NCBI GenBank assembly: GCA_030446525.1
Contig: JAUJNC010000108.1
Span: 1-14,623, forward strand
Length of the DNA: 14,623 nt
Direction of reading: 5' to 3'
DNA from: Armatimonadaceae bacterium
Lineage (GTDB): Bacteria > Armatimonadota > Armatimonadia > Armatimonadales > Armatimonadaceae
Shown here: positions 1 to 6,980 of the stretch, piece by piece
Position numbering within the stretch: the stretch's first letter is position 1
How the letters are laid out: the number at the start of each line of letters is the position of its first letter
Program-made: the position numbers and the translations under genes
The notes under the pieces: generated by a model
Told to the model about the DNA's origin: nothing
The model's input: the letters and a program-made list of their open reading frames with translations, nothing else
Databases searched by the model: none

Positions 1-1
1 C

Positions 2-670
2 GCCGCGCGGGCGGCGGCGGACGGCTTCCGCGCCTTGAAGATCAAGGTGGGCGGCGGCGACACCGGCGAGGACCTGCGCCGCGTCCGCGCCATCGCCCGG
101 GCCGCGCCCACCGCCGGGCTGCGCCTGGACGGCAATCAGGGCTTCACAGCCGACGGCGCGGTCCGCTTCATCGAGGAGCTTTGCGCGGTTGGCGACCTTT
201 CACAGCGCATCGAGCTGCTGGAGCAGCCGACCCGGGCGGGCGACGACGACGCCCTGGCCTTCGTGGCGCGGCGCGTCCCCTTCCCCGTCTTCGCGGACGA
301 GTCCGTCCGGACCCCCGAGGACGCGCGGCGGCTCCTCATGTCCGGCGCCTGCTCCGGCGTCGTGCTCAAGCTGGCCAAGGGCGGGCTGTGGGGCACGGCG
401 GCCGTCGCCCGCGCGGCCCACGCGGCAGGCGGGCGCTGCCTGTTCGGATGCATGATGGAGACCCGCGTCGGCATCGGCGCGGCGCTGCATCTCGCCCTGG
501 CCCTAGGCCCCGCCGTGACCTGCCTGGATCTGGACGGCCACCTGTTGGTGGACGACACGGGCCTGGTGACCGGCGGCCCGCGGCAGGACGGGGACACCCC
601 GATCGCCGACCCCGCGGCGCCCGGCCTCGGCCTCGCCGCCCGGCAGGAAAGGCCACAGGGAGGCGGGTAA
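2..670 (+). CDS. Dipeptide epimerase-like enolase superfamily protein (5'-truncated)
   Basis: This is the C-terminal ~220 residues of a muconate-lactonizing/dipeptide epimerase-type TIM barrel; the capping domain and start lie left of the window. Seen in order: the KIK pair at nt 38-46 (catalytic Lys on strand 2), LDGNQ (metal Asp), LLEQP (metal Glu), FADES (metal Asp), VVLKLAK (second catalytic Lys), GCMMET, and CLDLDGH. In the family the two lysines interconvert the alpha-carbon configuration of L-Ala-D/L-Glu-like dipeptides around Mg2+, and the late DxD motif binds the dipeptide alpha-amino group. The DLD here is why I prefer dipeptide epimerase over muconate cycloisomerase or o-succinylbenzoate synthase. 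The substrate cannot be deduced; cell-wall peptide recycling is an inference. The gene converges on mhqD, with 18 bases between the stops. Confidence 0.88.
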   Translation, partial: AARAAADGFRALKIKVGGGDTGEDLRRVRAIARAAPTAGLRLDGNQGFTADGAVRFIEELCAVGDLSQRIELLEQPTRAGDDDALAFVARRVPFPVFADESVRTPEDARRLLMSGACSGVVLKLAKGGLWGTAAVARAAHAAGGRCLFGCMMETRVGIGAALHLALALGPAVTCLDLDGHLLVDDTGLVTGGPRQDGDTPIADPAAPGLGLAARQERPQGGG

Positions 671-681
671 GGCCCCCGCCT
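661..681. terminator. Hairpin between convergent genes
   Basis: A perfect 7-bp inverted repeat (aggcggg / cccgcct) with a 7-base loop overlaps the stop codon of the epimerase gene and sits just beyond the mhqD stop on the other strand. Position suits a bidirectional terminator, but neither side has a proper T-run, so this is a candidate only. Confidence 0.35.
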
Positions 682-688
682 GTCCTCG

Positions 689-1324
689 TCAGCTTTTCGT
701 TCTCCGGATCCATTGCCGTGCCGCCTCGACCTCGCCGCCGCTTAGCTGATGGCCCCCAGCCTGCCACTCGAGCGTGACGGCCGCGCCCGCCTGACGCAGC
801 AACTCGGCGAGCCCTTCCGTGTTCTCCTGCGGCACCATCGGGTCCGCACGGCCCGCACCCATGAAGACAGGCGTGCCAGTCAGATCGGGCAACGGATCCG
901 GTACGAAGGGAACCATCGGGTGAAACAGCACCGCCGCCGCGAGCGTGCCCGGCTCCTGGAGCAGGAGGCTCGCGGCGATGTTGGCGCCGTTGGAGTAGCC
1001 GACCGCGGCGACCTTTCTCGGATCGAGACCATAGGCTGTCGCCGCGGCCTGCACGAAGCGCGCAAGTTCCTGCGTGCGAAGCCGTAGATCCTCCTGATCG
1101 AAAACGCCCTCGGCCAGGCGCCGGAAAAACCGGGGCATGCCCCGCTCCAGCACCTTGCCCCGAGGGCTCAGGAGGGCCGCCCCGGGCAGCAGATCACGGC
1201 CCAGGGGAAGCAGGTCGTCCTCGTTGCCGCCGGTGCCGTGCAAAAGGAGCAGCGTGCGAGACTCCCCCGTCTGCTCTGCCGCCGGCACGAAGCGGTGGAT
1301 GAATCCCAGATCCGGCGTGCTCAT
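689..1324 (-). CDS. mhqD: Alpha/beta hydrolase, MhqD/carboxylesterase type
   Basis: A complete 211-residue serine hydrolase of the phospholipase/carboxylesterase family. Visible are the oxyanion-side HGTGGNE (29-35), the nucleophile elbow GYSNG with Ser111, the acid Asp161 in GRADPMV and the catalytic His192 in GGHQLS, so the triad is intact. There is no signal peptide, so it should be cytosolic. It overlaps the preceding mhqO by ATGA, indicating translational coupling. In Firmicutes the MhqO/MhqD pair is induced by quinones and azo compounds under the MarR-type repressor MhqR and confers tolerance. By homology of both genes and their order I infer a similar quinone/electrophile detoxification role. 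No regulator gene is in the window. The hydrolysed substrate is unknown, as it is for characterised members. Confidence 0.88.
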   Translation of the reverse strand: MSTPDLGFIHRFVPAAEQTGESRTLLLLHGTGGNEDDLLPLGRDLLPGAALLSPRGKVLERGMPRFFRRLAEGVFDQEDLRLRTQELARFVQAAATAYGLDPRKVAAVGYSNGANIAASLLLQEPGTLAAAVLFHPMVPFVPDPLPDLTGTPVFMGAGRADPMVPQENTEGLAELLRQAGAAVTLEWQAGGHQLSGGEVEAARQWIRRTKS

Positions 1325-2313
1325 TGCATCGCCTCCTCGGACGGGCTGGTGGGCAGCGGACGCAGCCCGGCCTCGATCTGGGCGCGACGCGGCTCCAGGA
1401 ACGGCGGCAGCGCCAGCCGCTCGCCCAGGTGCTCGGGGTCCTCATCGGTGGCGAAGCCCGGTCCGTCGGTGGCAATCTCGAACAGCACACCGCCGGGCTC
1501 GCGGAAGTAAATCGAACGGAAGTAGTAGCGGTCGATCACCTCGGTCACGCCGATTCCCGCTGCGGAGAGGCGCGCCTGCCACCAGCGGTGTGCCTCATCG
1601 TCGGGGGCGCGGAGCGCGACGTGATGGACGCCGCCCCGGCCGACCGCGCCGCGCGGCAAGTCAGGCCGCACCTCAACATGCACCTCGGCTCCAGGGCCGC
1701 CTGCGCCCGTTGTGTAAACGATGACTTCGTGCGGATTGTCGTCGCCGGTCGCGTAGGCAGCAGAGCGCCCGAAGCCAAGGACCCCGGTCAGGATACGCTC
1801 TGTTGGCTCCGAGCGATGAACGACGATGGCGACGTGATTCAGCCCGCGGATCGCGACGTCCGTCGGAACAGGGCTTTTGCCCCACGGTGTGCCGCCCGGC
1901 ACTCTGGCTCCGCCTTCTTCCGCAACGAGCACGAGGCGTTGCTCTTCCGCGTCTACGAACGGCAGGCTCGGGCGACCGTTGCGCTCCGCTATACTGCCAT
2001 GCTTTATGCCCTGCGCCTCGAAGCGCTCGCGCCACCACTCCAGGGCGGAGGCGTCGGGCACGCGCAACCCGGTCTCGGCGATGGTGCCCGTGCCGTGCCG
2101 GCGCGGGGCGGCATAAGCCCAGTCAAAGAAGGTCAGTTCCGTGCCGGCGCTGCCCCCTTCGTCCCCGTAGAACAGGTGATAGGCCGAAACGTCATCTTGG
2201 TTGACCGTCTTCTTCACCAGGCGCATGCCGAGTGTTTCGGTATAAAAGCGGACGTTTTCCGCGGCGTGTGCCGTCACTGCGGTGACGTGGTGCAAACCCG
2301 TAAGCTGCTGCAT
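1321..2313 (-). CDS. mhqO: Ring-cleaving dioxygenase, VOC superfamily (MhqO-like)
   Basis: A complete 330-residue protein with two vicinal-oxygen-chelate (glyoxalase/bleomycin resistance/dioxygenase) modules, at roughly 5-150 and 155-310. The likely metal ligands of this class are visible: His8/His9 in GLHHVT, His230/231 in GGVHHVAL and Glu279 in VLFEIATDGPGF. LNHVAIVV opens the second module. The family is annotated as hydroquinone/catechol-type ring-cleaving dioxygenase, with Fe2+ or another divalent metal. The start was chosen because GLHHVT must lie near the N-terminus; a GGGAG element stands 11 bases upstream. It is the first gene of a two-gene operon with mhqD. No convincing promoter could be read between it and the IS remnant at 2420, although tttgccaaa (2377-2385), an odd-centred inverted repeat, lies in the short leader region. 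Confidence 0.92.
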   Translation of the reverse strand: MQQLTGLHHVTAVTAHAAENVRFYTETLGMRLVKKTVNQDDVSAYHLFYGDEGGSAGTELTFFDWAYAAPRRHGTGTIAETGLRVPDASALEWWRERFEAQGIKHGSIAERNGRPSLPFVDAEEQRLVLVAEEGGARVPGGTPWGKSPVPTDVAIRGLNHVAIVVHRSEPTERILTGVLGFGRSAAYATGDDNPHEVIVYTTGAGGPGAEVHVEVRPDLPRGAVGRGGVHHVALRAPDDEAHRWWQARLSAAGIGVTEVIDRYYFRSIYFREPGGVLFEIATDGPGFATDEDPEHLGERLALPPFLEPRRAQIEAGLRPLPTSPSEEAMQ

Positions 2314-2419
2314 TCCTGTTCTTGCTCCCGGCGTGCGGATATCAGGCGCTTTCTCGATGCTTCATTCCCTATGTATTTGCCAAACAAACAGAAATGGCAG
2401 GATACATCCTTAGCGGGCC

Positions 2420-3014
2420 ATGTTCTACAAAGGCGTCGCCTTTGCCCTGTTCTGGACGCTCTTGGACAAGGAGGGCGACTCCAGCACCCGAGAGCGCAAA
2501 GAGTTGCCGGAGCGATGCGCGAGCGTCTTGGGGCAAGATAGTCTCTCTTGCTCCTGTATGCGCACCGCGAGTTCGTGGGCCAATCGTGGCTGGGTTAGCT
2601 TCCGGACAGCGGCACCGACTTTGGCATCCGCATCAAGAACAACACACAGGAGCCTAATGCGCGCGGCCAGGCTACAGCGCGTCGGCGCTTTGCGAGTAGG
2701 GCAAAAGGTGGGGAACGGGAACGCTTTCTGGCTGCCTGAAGCGGCGTGGTTTCTGTTTGGAGGCGGCGCATGTGACGATGGCCGAGCGTCTTGTCCAAAC
2801 TCTTGGCGCTGCTTTCTCTGGCGTTTTGTCGGGTCTTCGCGGCGGGCCAATGGCTGTCTCGTGAGAAGCCGCTGAAGGAAAAATGCATGGTCGTGCTGCC
2901 GTCAGCATCCTCCGGCGCGGTTTCGACTGGCTACGCCGGACCGGGTGCACTGTGCCGGGAAGACGCAGCCAAGCAGGCAGGCAAAGGGCAGTGGGATATT
3001 TGTCCTGTACATAG
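2420..3014 (+). pseudogene. IS4-type transposase remnant, 5'-truncated and frameshifted
   Basis: No intact ORF exists, but stitching frames together gives a clear IS4-type DDE transposase C-terminal half. Frame 2 from 2420 reads FYKGVAFALFWTLLDKEGDS with STRERKELPER. Frame 1 at 2557 reads YAHREFVGQSWLG, a stop (2596-2598), then FGIRIKNNTQ. Frame 3 at 2733 reads CLKRRGF and EAAHVTMAERL. Frame 1 at 2791 reads SKLLALLSLAFC. Frame 3 at 2886 reads HGRAAVSILRRGFDWLRR and ends LSCT-stop at 3012-3014, a common IS4 C-terminus. The N-terminal part with the first catalytic Asp is absent: TAG lies in frame just upstream of 2420. The second Asp, in the usual DREF(V/I)G motif, is His here (cac 2563-2565). 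At least four frameshifts make this an old, dead element. Terminal inverted repeats were not found. Confidence 0.82.
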
Positions 3015-3051
3015 GTTTTACATTCGGAAGAGTATGGTAAATGCTAGTACT

Positions 3052-3264
3052 TTCAGTGGGGTCAGCCGCCTCCGGTGAAACACGGAGAGCGGACATATCT
3101 ATGTGGTCCAGGAGCAGAGAATCGTCACGCCAGATCGGAGGGACCTCTTGAACCGGGGCTTCCGCCCTATGCTGACCCTGATTACCTGCACCGGGCCCGG
3201 GTATCCCCGTTCCGCTTACCGTCTGCTCGTCTTCTGCCAGCTGCGTGCCATGACCGCGCGCTAA
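3052..3264 (+). pseudogene. Sortase C-terminal remnant (TLITC motif)
   Basis: In frame 1, after a TGA at 3076-3078, the 61 codons up to the TAA at 3262-3264 read like the end of a sortase: IYVVQEQRIVTPDRRDLL, then MLTLITCTGPGY, then AYRLLVF. TLxTC is the sortase active-site motif (Cys codon 3187-3189), and the transition-state Arg follows 11 codons later (3220-3222). Upstream of the TGA, FSGVSRLR fits the F..L..l..GD segment that precedes it in the family, so TGA probably interrupts the remnant. The catalytic His region and N-terminal anchor are absent. It lies 37 bases past the IS4 transposase remnant, suggesting that IS-associated deletion removed the rest. It is identified only from motif memory; a short chance ORF is the alternative. 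Confidence 0.6.
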
Positions 3265-3348
3265 TGGGGGTGACTCTCATAGAGCCTCATACGGTTGCTG
3301 AGGCCGAAGCGTCCTCTCACGCACCATGAGCCCAGACTGGGCCAAACG

Positions 3349-3864
3349 ATGAAAAGCGATGTCCGCCGGGAAGGCGATCTCGAGATTGCCCAGGACCTGC
3401 AGGCCCAGCGCCGCGTCTGGAAGGGGCAGCGGGCAGGCTGGGCGCTCATGACCCTGATGGCCCTGGCCGCCTTGCTGGGACTGACCGGACGGGGGCCGCT
3501 GAGCCGGCGGCTCGCCAGCGCGCCAGGCACGCCCCTGCAGATCCAGTACGAGCGCTTCGAGCGCTCGGGCGCCCCGTCCGTGCTGCGATTCCGGATCGGG
3601 CCGGGCGCGGCGCGTGACGGCAAGGCGCGCCTCTGGATCAGCCGCCGCTATATGGAGGCGGTCGTGCTCGAAGCGGTCCTGCCGGAGCAGGAGTCCGTGC
3701 GAGGCCGGCGGGACCGCTTCGAGTTCGTCTTCGAGGTGCCCGAGCCCGGTCGCCCCGCGACCGTCCTGTTCCACTTCAGGCCCGAAAAGGCGGGCGGGCT
3801 CCGCGGCGCGGCCGGCCTGACCGGCGGCCCGGCGCTGGAGTTCCGCCAGTTCGTTTATCCCTGA
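3349..3864 (+). CDS. Single-pass membrane protein of the YetF cluster, function unknown
   Basis: A 171-residue protein with a charged N-terminal tail (1-28), one hydrophobic helix (about 29-46), and a ~120-residue soluble part rich in beta-type strands (LQIQYERFE, SVLRFRIG, RDRFEFVFEVPE, TVLFHFRPEK). Arg/Lys flank the cytoplasmic side of the helix, so the C-terminal domain should be periplasmic by the positive-inside rule. I do not recognise a named domain. From memory, proteins of this outline often precede DUF421 genes. ATG at 3349 was chosen over a TTG 54 bases upstream because the upstream codons are compositionally odd; no clear Shine-Dalgarno precedes either. It is the first gene of a co-directional cluster: the YetF gene begins 47 bases after its stop. 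Confidence 0.8.
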   Translation: MKSDVRREGDLEIAQDLQAQRRVWKGQRAGWALMTLMALAALLGLTGRGPLSRRLASAPGTPLQIQYERFERSGAPSVLRFRIGPGAARDGKARLWISRRYMEAVVLEAVLPEQESVRGRRDRFEFVFEVPEPGRPATVLFHFRPEKAGGLRGAAGLTGGPALEFRQFVYP

Positions 3865-3887
3865 GCCGCCGCCGCGCTATCGGCGGC
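3865..3887 (+). other. Intercistronic hairpin in the YetF cluster
   Basis: A perfect 7-bp stem (gccgccg / cggcggc) with a 9-base loop starts at the base after the first gene's stop codon and ends 13 bases before the GGGAGG of the YetF gene. There is no T-run, so an mRNA-stability or attenuation element is as likely as a terminator. Confidence 0.35.
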
Positions 3888-3911
3888 AGCGACGCCGCCC
3901 GGGAGGTCCCT

Positions 3912-4364
3912 ATGGATTCGGTACTGCGTGCCCTCTTCATCTATTTCGTCCTGATGATACTCTTCCACGCCGCCGGCAAGCGGGCGATCTCGCAGACGGA
4001 CACCTTCGACTTCGTGGTGCTGCTGATCATCAGTGAAGCGACACAGCAGGCGATGATGGGTCAGGACCCGTCCCTGACCAACTCGTTCCTGGTCGTCATG
4101 ACGCTCGTGGGCATGAGCGTCATCATGTCCTTCCTGAAGGCGCGCTCGAGCAAGCTGGAGAAGGCGCTCCAGGGCGGCCCGCTCATCGTGGTCCAGGACG
4201 GGCGCCCCCTGCCCGAGCGCATGATCATGTCGCGCCTGGACGAGGAGGACATCCTGCAGGCCGCGCGTGACAAACAGGGACTCGAACGCATGGGGCAGAT
4301 CAAGTACGCGGTGCTGGAGGAGAGCGGGGAGATATCGATCATCCCTAAAAAGGAGGGGGGCTAG
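3912..4364 (+). CDS. YetF/DUF421 family membrane protein
   Basis: A complete 150-residue member of the DUF421 (YetF) family. There are three hydrophobic helices at about 4-20, 31-47 and 57-75, then the conserved soluble domain from about 80. In it GGPLIVVQDGRPL matches the family G.P.vli.dG.l signature, SRLDEEDILQAARDKQGL the ddLl..lR segment, and IKYAVLEESGEISIIPKKE the yAilE.dG.iSVi ending. Length and order are typical of the short family members. The C-terminal domain is cytoplasmic by prediction; the biochemical role of the family is unsettled. GGGAGG at 3901-3906, five bases before ATG, is a strong ribosome-binding site. The next gene begins 15 bases after the stop. Confidence 0.93.
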   Translation: MDSVLRALFIYFVLMILFHAAGKRAISQTDTFDFVVLLIISEATQQAMMGQDPSLTNSFLVVMTLVGMSVIMSFLKARSSKLEKALQGGPLIVVQDGRPLPERMIMSRLDEEDILQAARDKQGLERMGQIKYAVLEESGEISIIPKKEGG

Positions 4365-4379
4365 CGGCCGGCCCCGCTT

Positions 4380-5402
4380 ATGGCCCGGTTAGAGGACAAA
4401 GTACAGAGCGCGCTCGACGAGGGGCACATCCTGATCATGGGCGCGCAGGTCCTGGTAGGCGTCCAGTACCGCTCCTGCTTCGAGAAGCGCTTCGACAGCC
4501 TGCCGCTCCTGTCGCAGTACCTCAAGGTCGCGGGGCTGGCGGGCATGCTGGTCGCGATAGCGCTCCTGATGGCGCCCATCGGCTACCACTGGCTGGCCGT
4601 GCGCGGCCAGAGCACGGACAGGATGCACCGGCTGGCGACCGCCACCGCGGCGGGGGCGCTGCTGCCCTTCGCCGCCGGATTGGGGATCGACAGTTATGTG
4701 GCTGTCCAGAGCGTCGCCGGTGCCCTGGCCGCACTGATCGCCGGCGCGTGCGCCTCCCTGACCGCGCTCTTCTTCTGGTACGGGTTGCAGGCGCTGCAGC
4801 GGCGCAGGGCCGGCGCACGGGTGCGGGAGATGGGGAGGGAACCGGTGAGGGCATCCCGAGACGATGAAGGCGGGCCAGACGCCCCGCAGATGACCGACAA
4901 GATCAGGCACGCATTGACGGAGATCAAGATAGTGCTCCCCGGCGCCCAGGCTCTGCTGGGGTTCCAGTTCGCCGTTGTCCTGACGGAACGCTTCGAAAGC
5001 CTGCCAGCCGTCTCCAAGTACGTGCACCTGGCCGGCACCTCGCTGGTGGCGCTGAGCACCATCTTCCTGATCGCCCCGGCCTCGTACCACCGCCTGGTGG
5101 AGATGGGCGAGGAGACGGGGCGCTTCTATGCCTTCGCCGGCCGGATGGTGCTGGCCGCGATGGCGGCGCTGGCGTTAGGGGTCTGCTGTGACCTGTTCGT
5201 GGTGATGGGCCGGGTGACCGAATCGTTGCCCTGGGCTGTGGCGGCAGCGCTGGTGCTGCTGGCGCTGTTCTACGGCCTGTGGTTCGGTTACGCCCTGTGC
5301 CACAAAGACCGCGCGCGCCGCGGCGCCACTCTAACGGGCGAGGAGGCAGAGCAACCTGCCGCCGGCTCCCTACGCGCCGATGCCGGGCCGGATGCCGGGT
5401 GA
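4380..5402 (+). CDS. Tandem DUF6328-like membrane protein
   Basis: A 340-residue protein made of two homologous halves. Residues 5-75 and 172-242 align without gaps: LEDKVQSALDE / MTDKIRHALTE, MGAQVLVGVQ / PGAQALLGFQ, EKRFDSLPLLSQYL / TERFESLPAVSKYV, LMAPIGYHWL / LIAPASYHRL. Each half continues with two further hydrophobic helices (about 87-105 and 111-136; 255-275 and 284-306), linked by a charged segment (140-170). The RF..L....... and IAP..YHR motifs are what I know from DUF6328, normally a single-domain protein of ~150 residues. Eight membrane segments are likely. No Shine-Dalgarno stands close to ATG 4380, so translation may be coupled to the YetF gene ending 15 bases earlier. Function is unknown. 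Confidence 0.85.
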   Translation: MARLEDKVQSALDEGHILIMGAQVLVGVQYRSCFEKRFDSLPLLSQYLKVAGLAGMLVAIALLMAPIGYHWLAVRGQSTDRMHRLATATAAGALLPFAAGLGIDSYVAVQSVAGALAALIAGACASLTALFFWYGLQALQRRRAGARVREMGREPVRASRDDEGGPDAPQMTDKIRHALTEIKIVLPGAQALLGFQFAVVLTERFESLPAVSKYVHLAGTSLVALSTIFLIAPASYHRLVEMGEETGRFYAFAGRMVLAAMAALALGVCCDLFVVMGRVTESLPWAVAAALVLLALFYGLWFGYALCHKDRARRGATLTGEEAEQPAAGSLRADAGPDAG

Positions 5403-5406
5403 GCCA

Positions 5407-5425
5407 GTCGCCGTCCCGGGGCGAC
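5407..5425 (+). terminator. Hairpin after the YetF cluster
   Basis: An inverted repeat gtcgcc / ggcgac with a 7-base loop begins five bases after the stop of the DUF6328-like gene. It lacks a T-run; its placement at the end of the cluster is the main argument for termination. Confidence 0.3.
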
Positions 5426-5504
5426 AGGTACGTCGCCGAAGAGCCGATGATGTCATAGAACGGGCGTGCGGGCGCTTGACGGCAGAAGCGGGGGCACTCC
5501 CGGT

Positions 5505-5533
5505 TTCGTGACCCGGTCTCGTGCGGGTACAAT
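5505..5533 (+). promoter_or_regulatory. Possible promoter for the DUF3616 gene
   Basis: TACAAT at 5528-5533 is a good -10-like hexamer in otherwise GC-rich sequence, 21 bases before the ATG at 5555. The hexamer 17 bases upstream (ttcgtg, 5505-5510) is a poor -35. GAGGAG at 5543-5548 supplies the ribosome-binding site. Confidence 0.3.
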
Positions 5534-5554
5534 CGGGCCAGTGAGGAGACTTTC

Positions 5555-6643
5555 ATGAACCAGAGCCTTCGCCACGTGCTCCTGCAGTTCCACCCGGGTC
5601 TGAACCGGACACAAGACGGCAAGCAGGAGCGCGGAGACCTGTCTGTGGCCGTCGAGATCGGCCACACGCTCTGGGTCGCCTCCGACGAGACCGTCCGCCT
5701 GACGCGCCTGTCCCGGCAAGCAGAAGACGCTTACGCCAGCCACGCCGTCTTCGACATCACGCAGTTCCTCGAGCTGGCCGGTGGGGGCGACGCGGAGGCG
5801 GACCTGGAAGGCCTGGACTACGCCGGCGGGTATCTGTGGATGACCGGCTCCCACAGCCTCAAACGCGGCAAGCCCGACGCCAAGGAGGATGTGCTGGAGA
5901 ACCTGCAGGCGCTGGCGCGGGTGAGCACGGACAGCAACCGCTTCCTTCTGGCGCGCATCCCGGTGGTGAAAGAAGGCGGCGTCTATACGCTGGCCGGGGA
6001 GGCTAAAGACGGGGACGGGCGGCGCACGGCCGCCCGCCTGCGCGGCGACCAGAAGGGCAACGACCTGACGAAGGCGCTCGCGCACGACGAGCACCTGGCG
6101 CCGTCGCTGAAGATCCCCAGCAAGGACAACGGCTTCGACATCGAGGGGCTGGCCGTCTCGGGGAGGCGCGTCTTGCTGGGGCTGCGCGGGCCGGTCCTGC
6201 GCGGCTGGGCCCTGGTGCTGGAAGTGGAGCCCAAGGAGGCGGACAAGGGGGAACTGCGGCTCAAAAAGATCGGGCCCAAAAGCCGCAAGTACCGCAAGCA
6301 CTTCCTGGGCCTGCGTGGCCTGGGTATCCGGGAGCTGTGCCTTGACGGGGACGACCTCCTGCTGCTGGCCGGGCCGACGATGGGCTTGGACGGTCCCGTC
6401 ACGCTCTACCGCTGGAAGGGCGGCGCCAACCCGCCGGGCGATCAGGACACGCTGGTCTTCGAAGACGAGATCGAGAAAGTGCTGGACGTGCCCCATGGCG
6501 TCGGCGAGGACCACGCGGAAGGGATGACGTTTTGCAGGCTCGGAGGTGGCGAGCGGCGGTCGCTGCTGGTGGTTTACGACTCTCCCTCCCCTGCGCGGCT
6601 GCAGGGCGAGGCAGGCTTCCTCGCCGACGCCTTCGACCTGTGA
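5555..6643 (+). CDS. DUF3616 domain protein
   Basis: A complete 362-residue protein with the look of the DUF3616 family throughout: LSVAVEIGHTLWVASDET near the start, DLEGLDYAGGYLWMTGSHSLKRG in the first third, GFDIEGLAVSGRRVLLGLRG in the middle, GIRELCLDGDDLLLLAGPT, and HAEGMTF near the end. The repeated pattern of short strands followed by EGL(A/D)-type turns suggests a beta-propeller-like fold; this is an inference. No signal peptide or membrane segment is visible, so it should be cytosolic. No enzymatic role is established for the family to my knowledge. GAGGAG (5543-5548) sits six bases before the ATG. It is separated from the YetF cluster by 152 bases with a hairpin and a possible promoter, so it is probably its own transcription unit. 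Confidence 0.9.
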   Translation: MNQSLRHVLLQFHPGLNRTQDGKQERGDLSVAVEIGHTLWVASDETVRLTRLSRQAEDAYASHAVFDITQFLELAGGGDAEADLEGLDYAGGYLWMTGSHSLKRGKPDAKEDVLENLQALARVSTDSNRFLLARIPVVKEGGVYTLAGEAKDGDGRRTAARLRGDQKGNDLTKALAHDEHLAPSLKIPSKDNGFDIEGLAVSGRRVLLGLRGPVLRGWALVLEVEPKEADKGELRLKKIGPKSRKYRKHFLGLRGLGIRELCLDGDDLLLLAGPTMGLDGPVTLYRWKGGANPPGDQDTLVFEDEIEKVLDVPHGVGEDHAEGMTFCRLGGGERRSLLVVYDSPSPARLQGEAGFLADAFDL

Positions 6644-6980
6644 CACAGTAGGTGAAAGCTGGGAACCGGTCAACCGGTGGCCGGTGTTGCGTCATGCGCG
6701 TGCCGTCACTCTCAGGTCGTGCGCGTTGTGGCGGGCGCGGTCAAGCGCCGCATTGCGGTGCAGCCGCTCAAGAGCTGGGCGGTGGCCGGAAAGAAAACGA
6801 GCCAAAGGCGCCGAGCGACGGCCTCAATGCGAATGCGGCACAACTCCATTATGATGAATGCGGAGAAGATGACGACGTACCATCCGCCGCGTCGGCGGCC
6901 AGACCCTGAGCGCGAGGCGCGCACTTCGCGCCCCGGCAAAGAGGACCCCCTTTCCTACAAGCCTGAGGAGCGTGCCACCC
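6644..6980. other. Gene-free region before the sulfatase gene
   Basis: I see no convincing gene in these 337 bases; short frames here have biased, unconserved-looking composition. Contents: two copies of aaccggt (6664-6670, 6672-6678) followed by ccggtg, forming a small palindrome cluster; a perfect hairpin ccgccg-cgt-cggcgg (6884-6898); and a second, ggcgcg-cactt-cgcgcc (6916-6932). The hairpins stand between the DUF3616 gene and the sulfatase ribosome-binding site, so they may end the former or shape the leader of the latter. No clear promoter was found. Confidence 0.5.
6965..6970 (+). promoter_or_regulatory. Ribosome-binding site of the sulfatase gene
   Basis: GAGGAG, ten bases before ATG 6981. 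It is only one base from the alternative GTG at 6972, so it decides in favour of the ATG. Confidence 0.6.

Noticed and set aside
1324..2541. A 405-codon plus-strand open frame across mhqO
   Set aside because: It is the antisense shadow of mhqO, whose VOC motifs and ligands are intact.
3075..3329. An 84-codon plus-strand ORF
   Set aside because: It overlaps the sortase remnant in another frame and carries no motif; the sortase frame holds TLITC and the conserved Arg.
5476..5481. TTGACG as a -35 element for the DUF3616 gene
   Set aside because: It is 46 bases from the only good -10-like hexamer (5528-5533), far outside promoter spacing.
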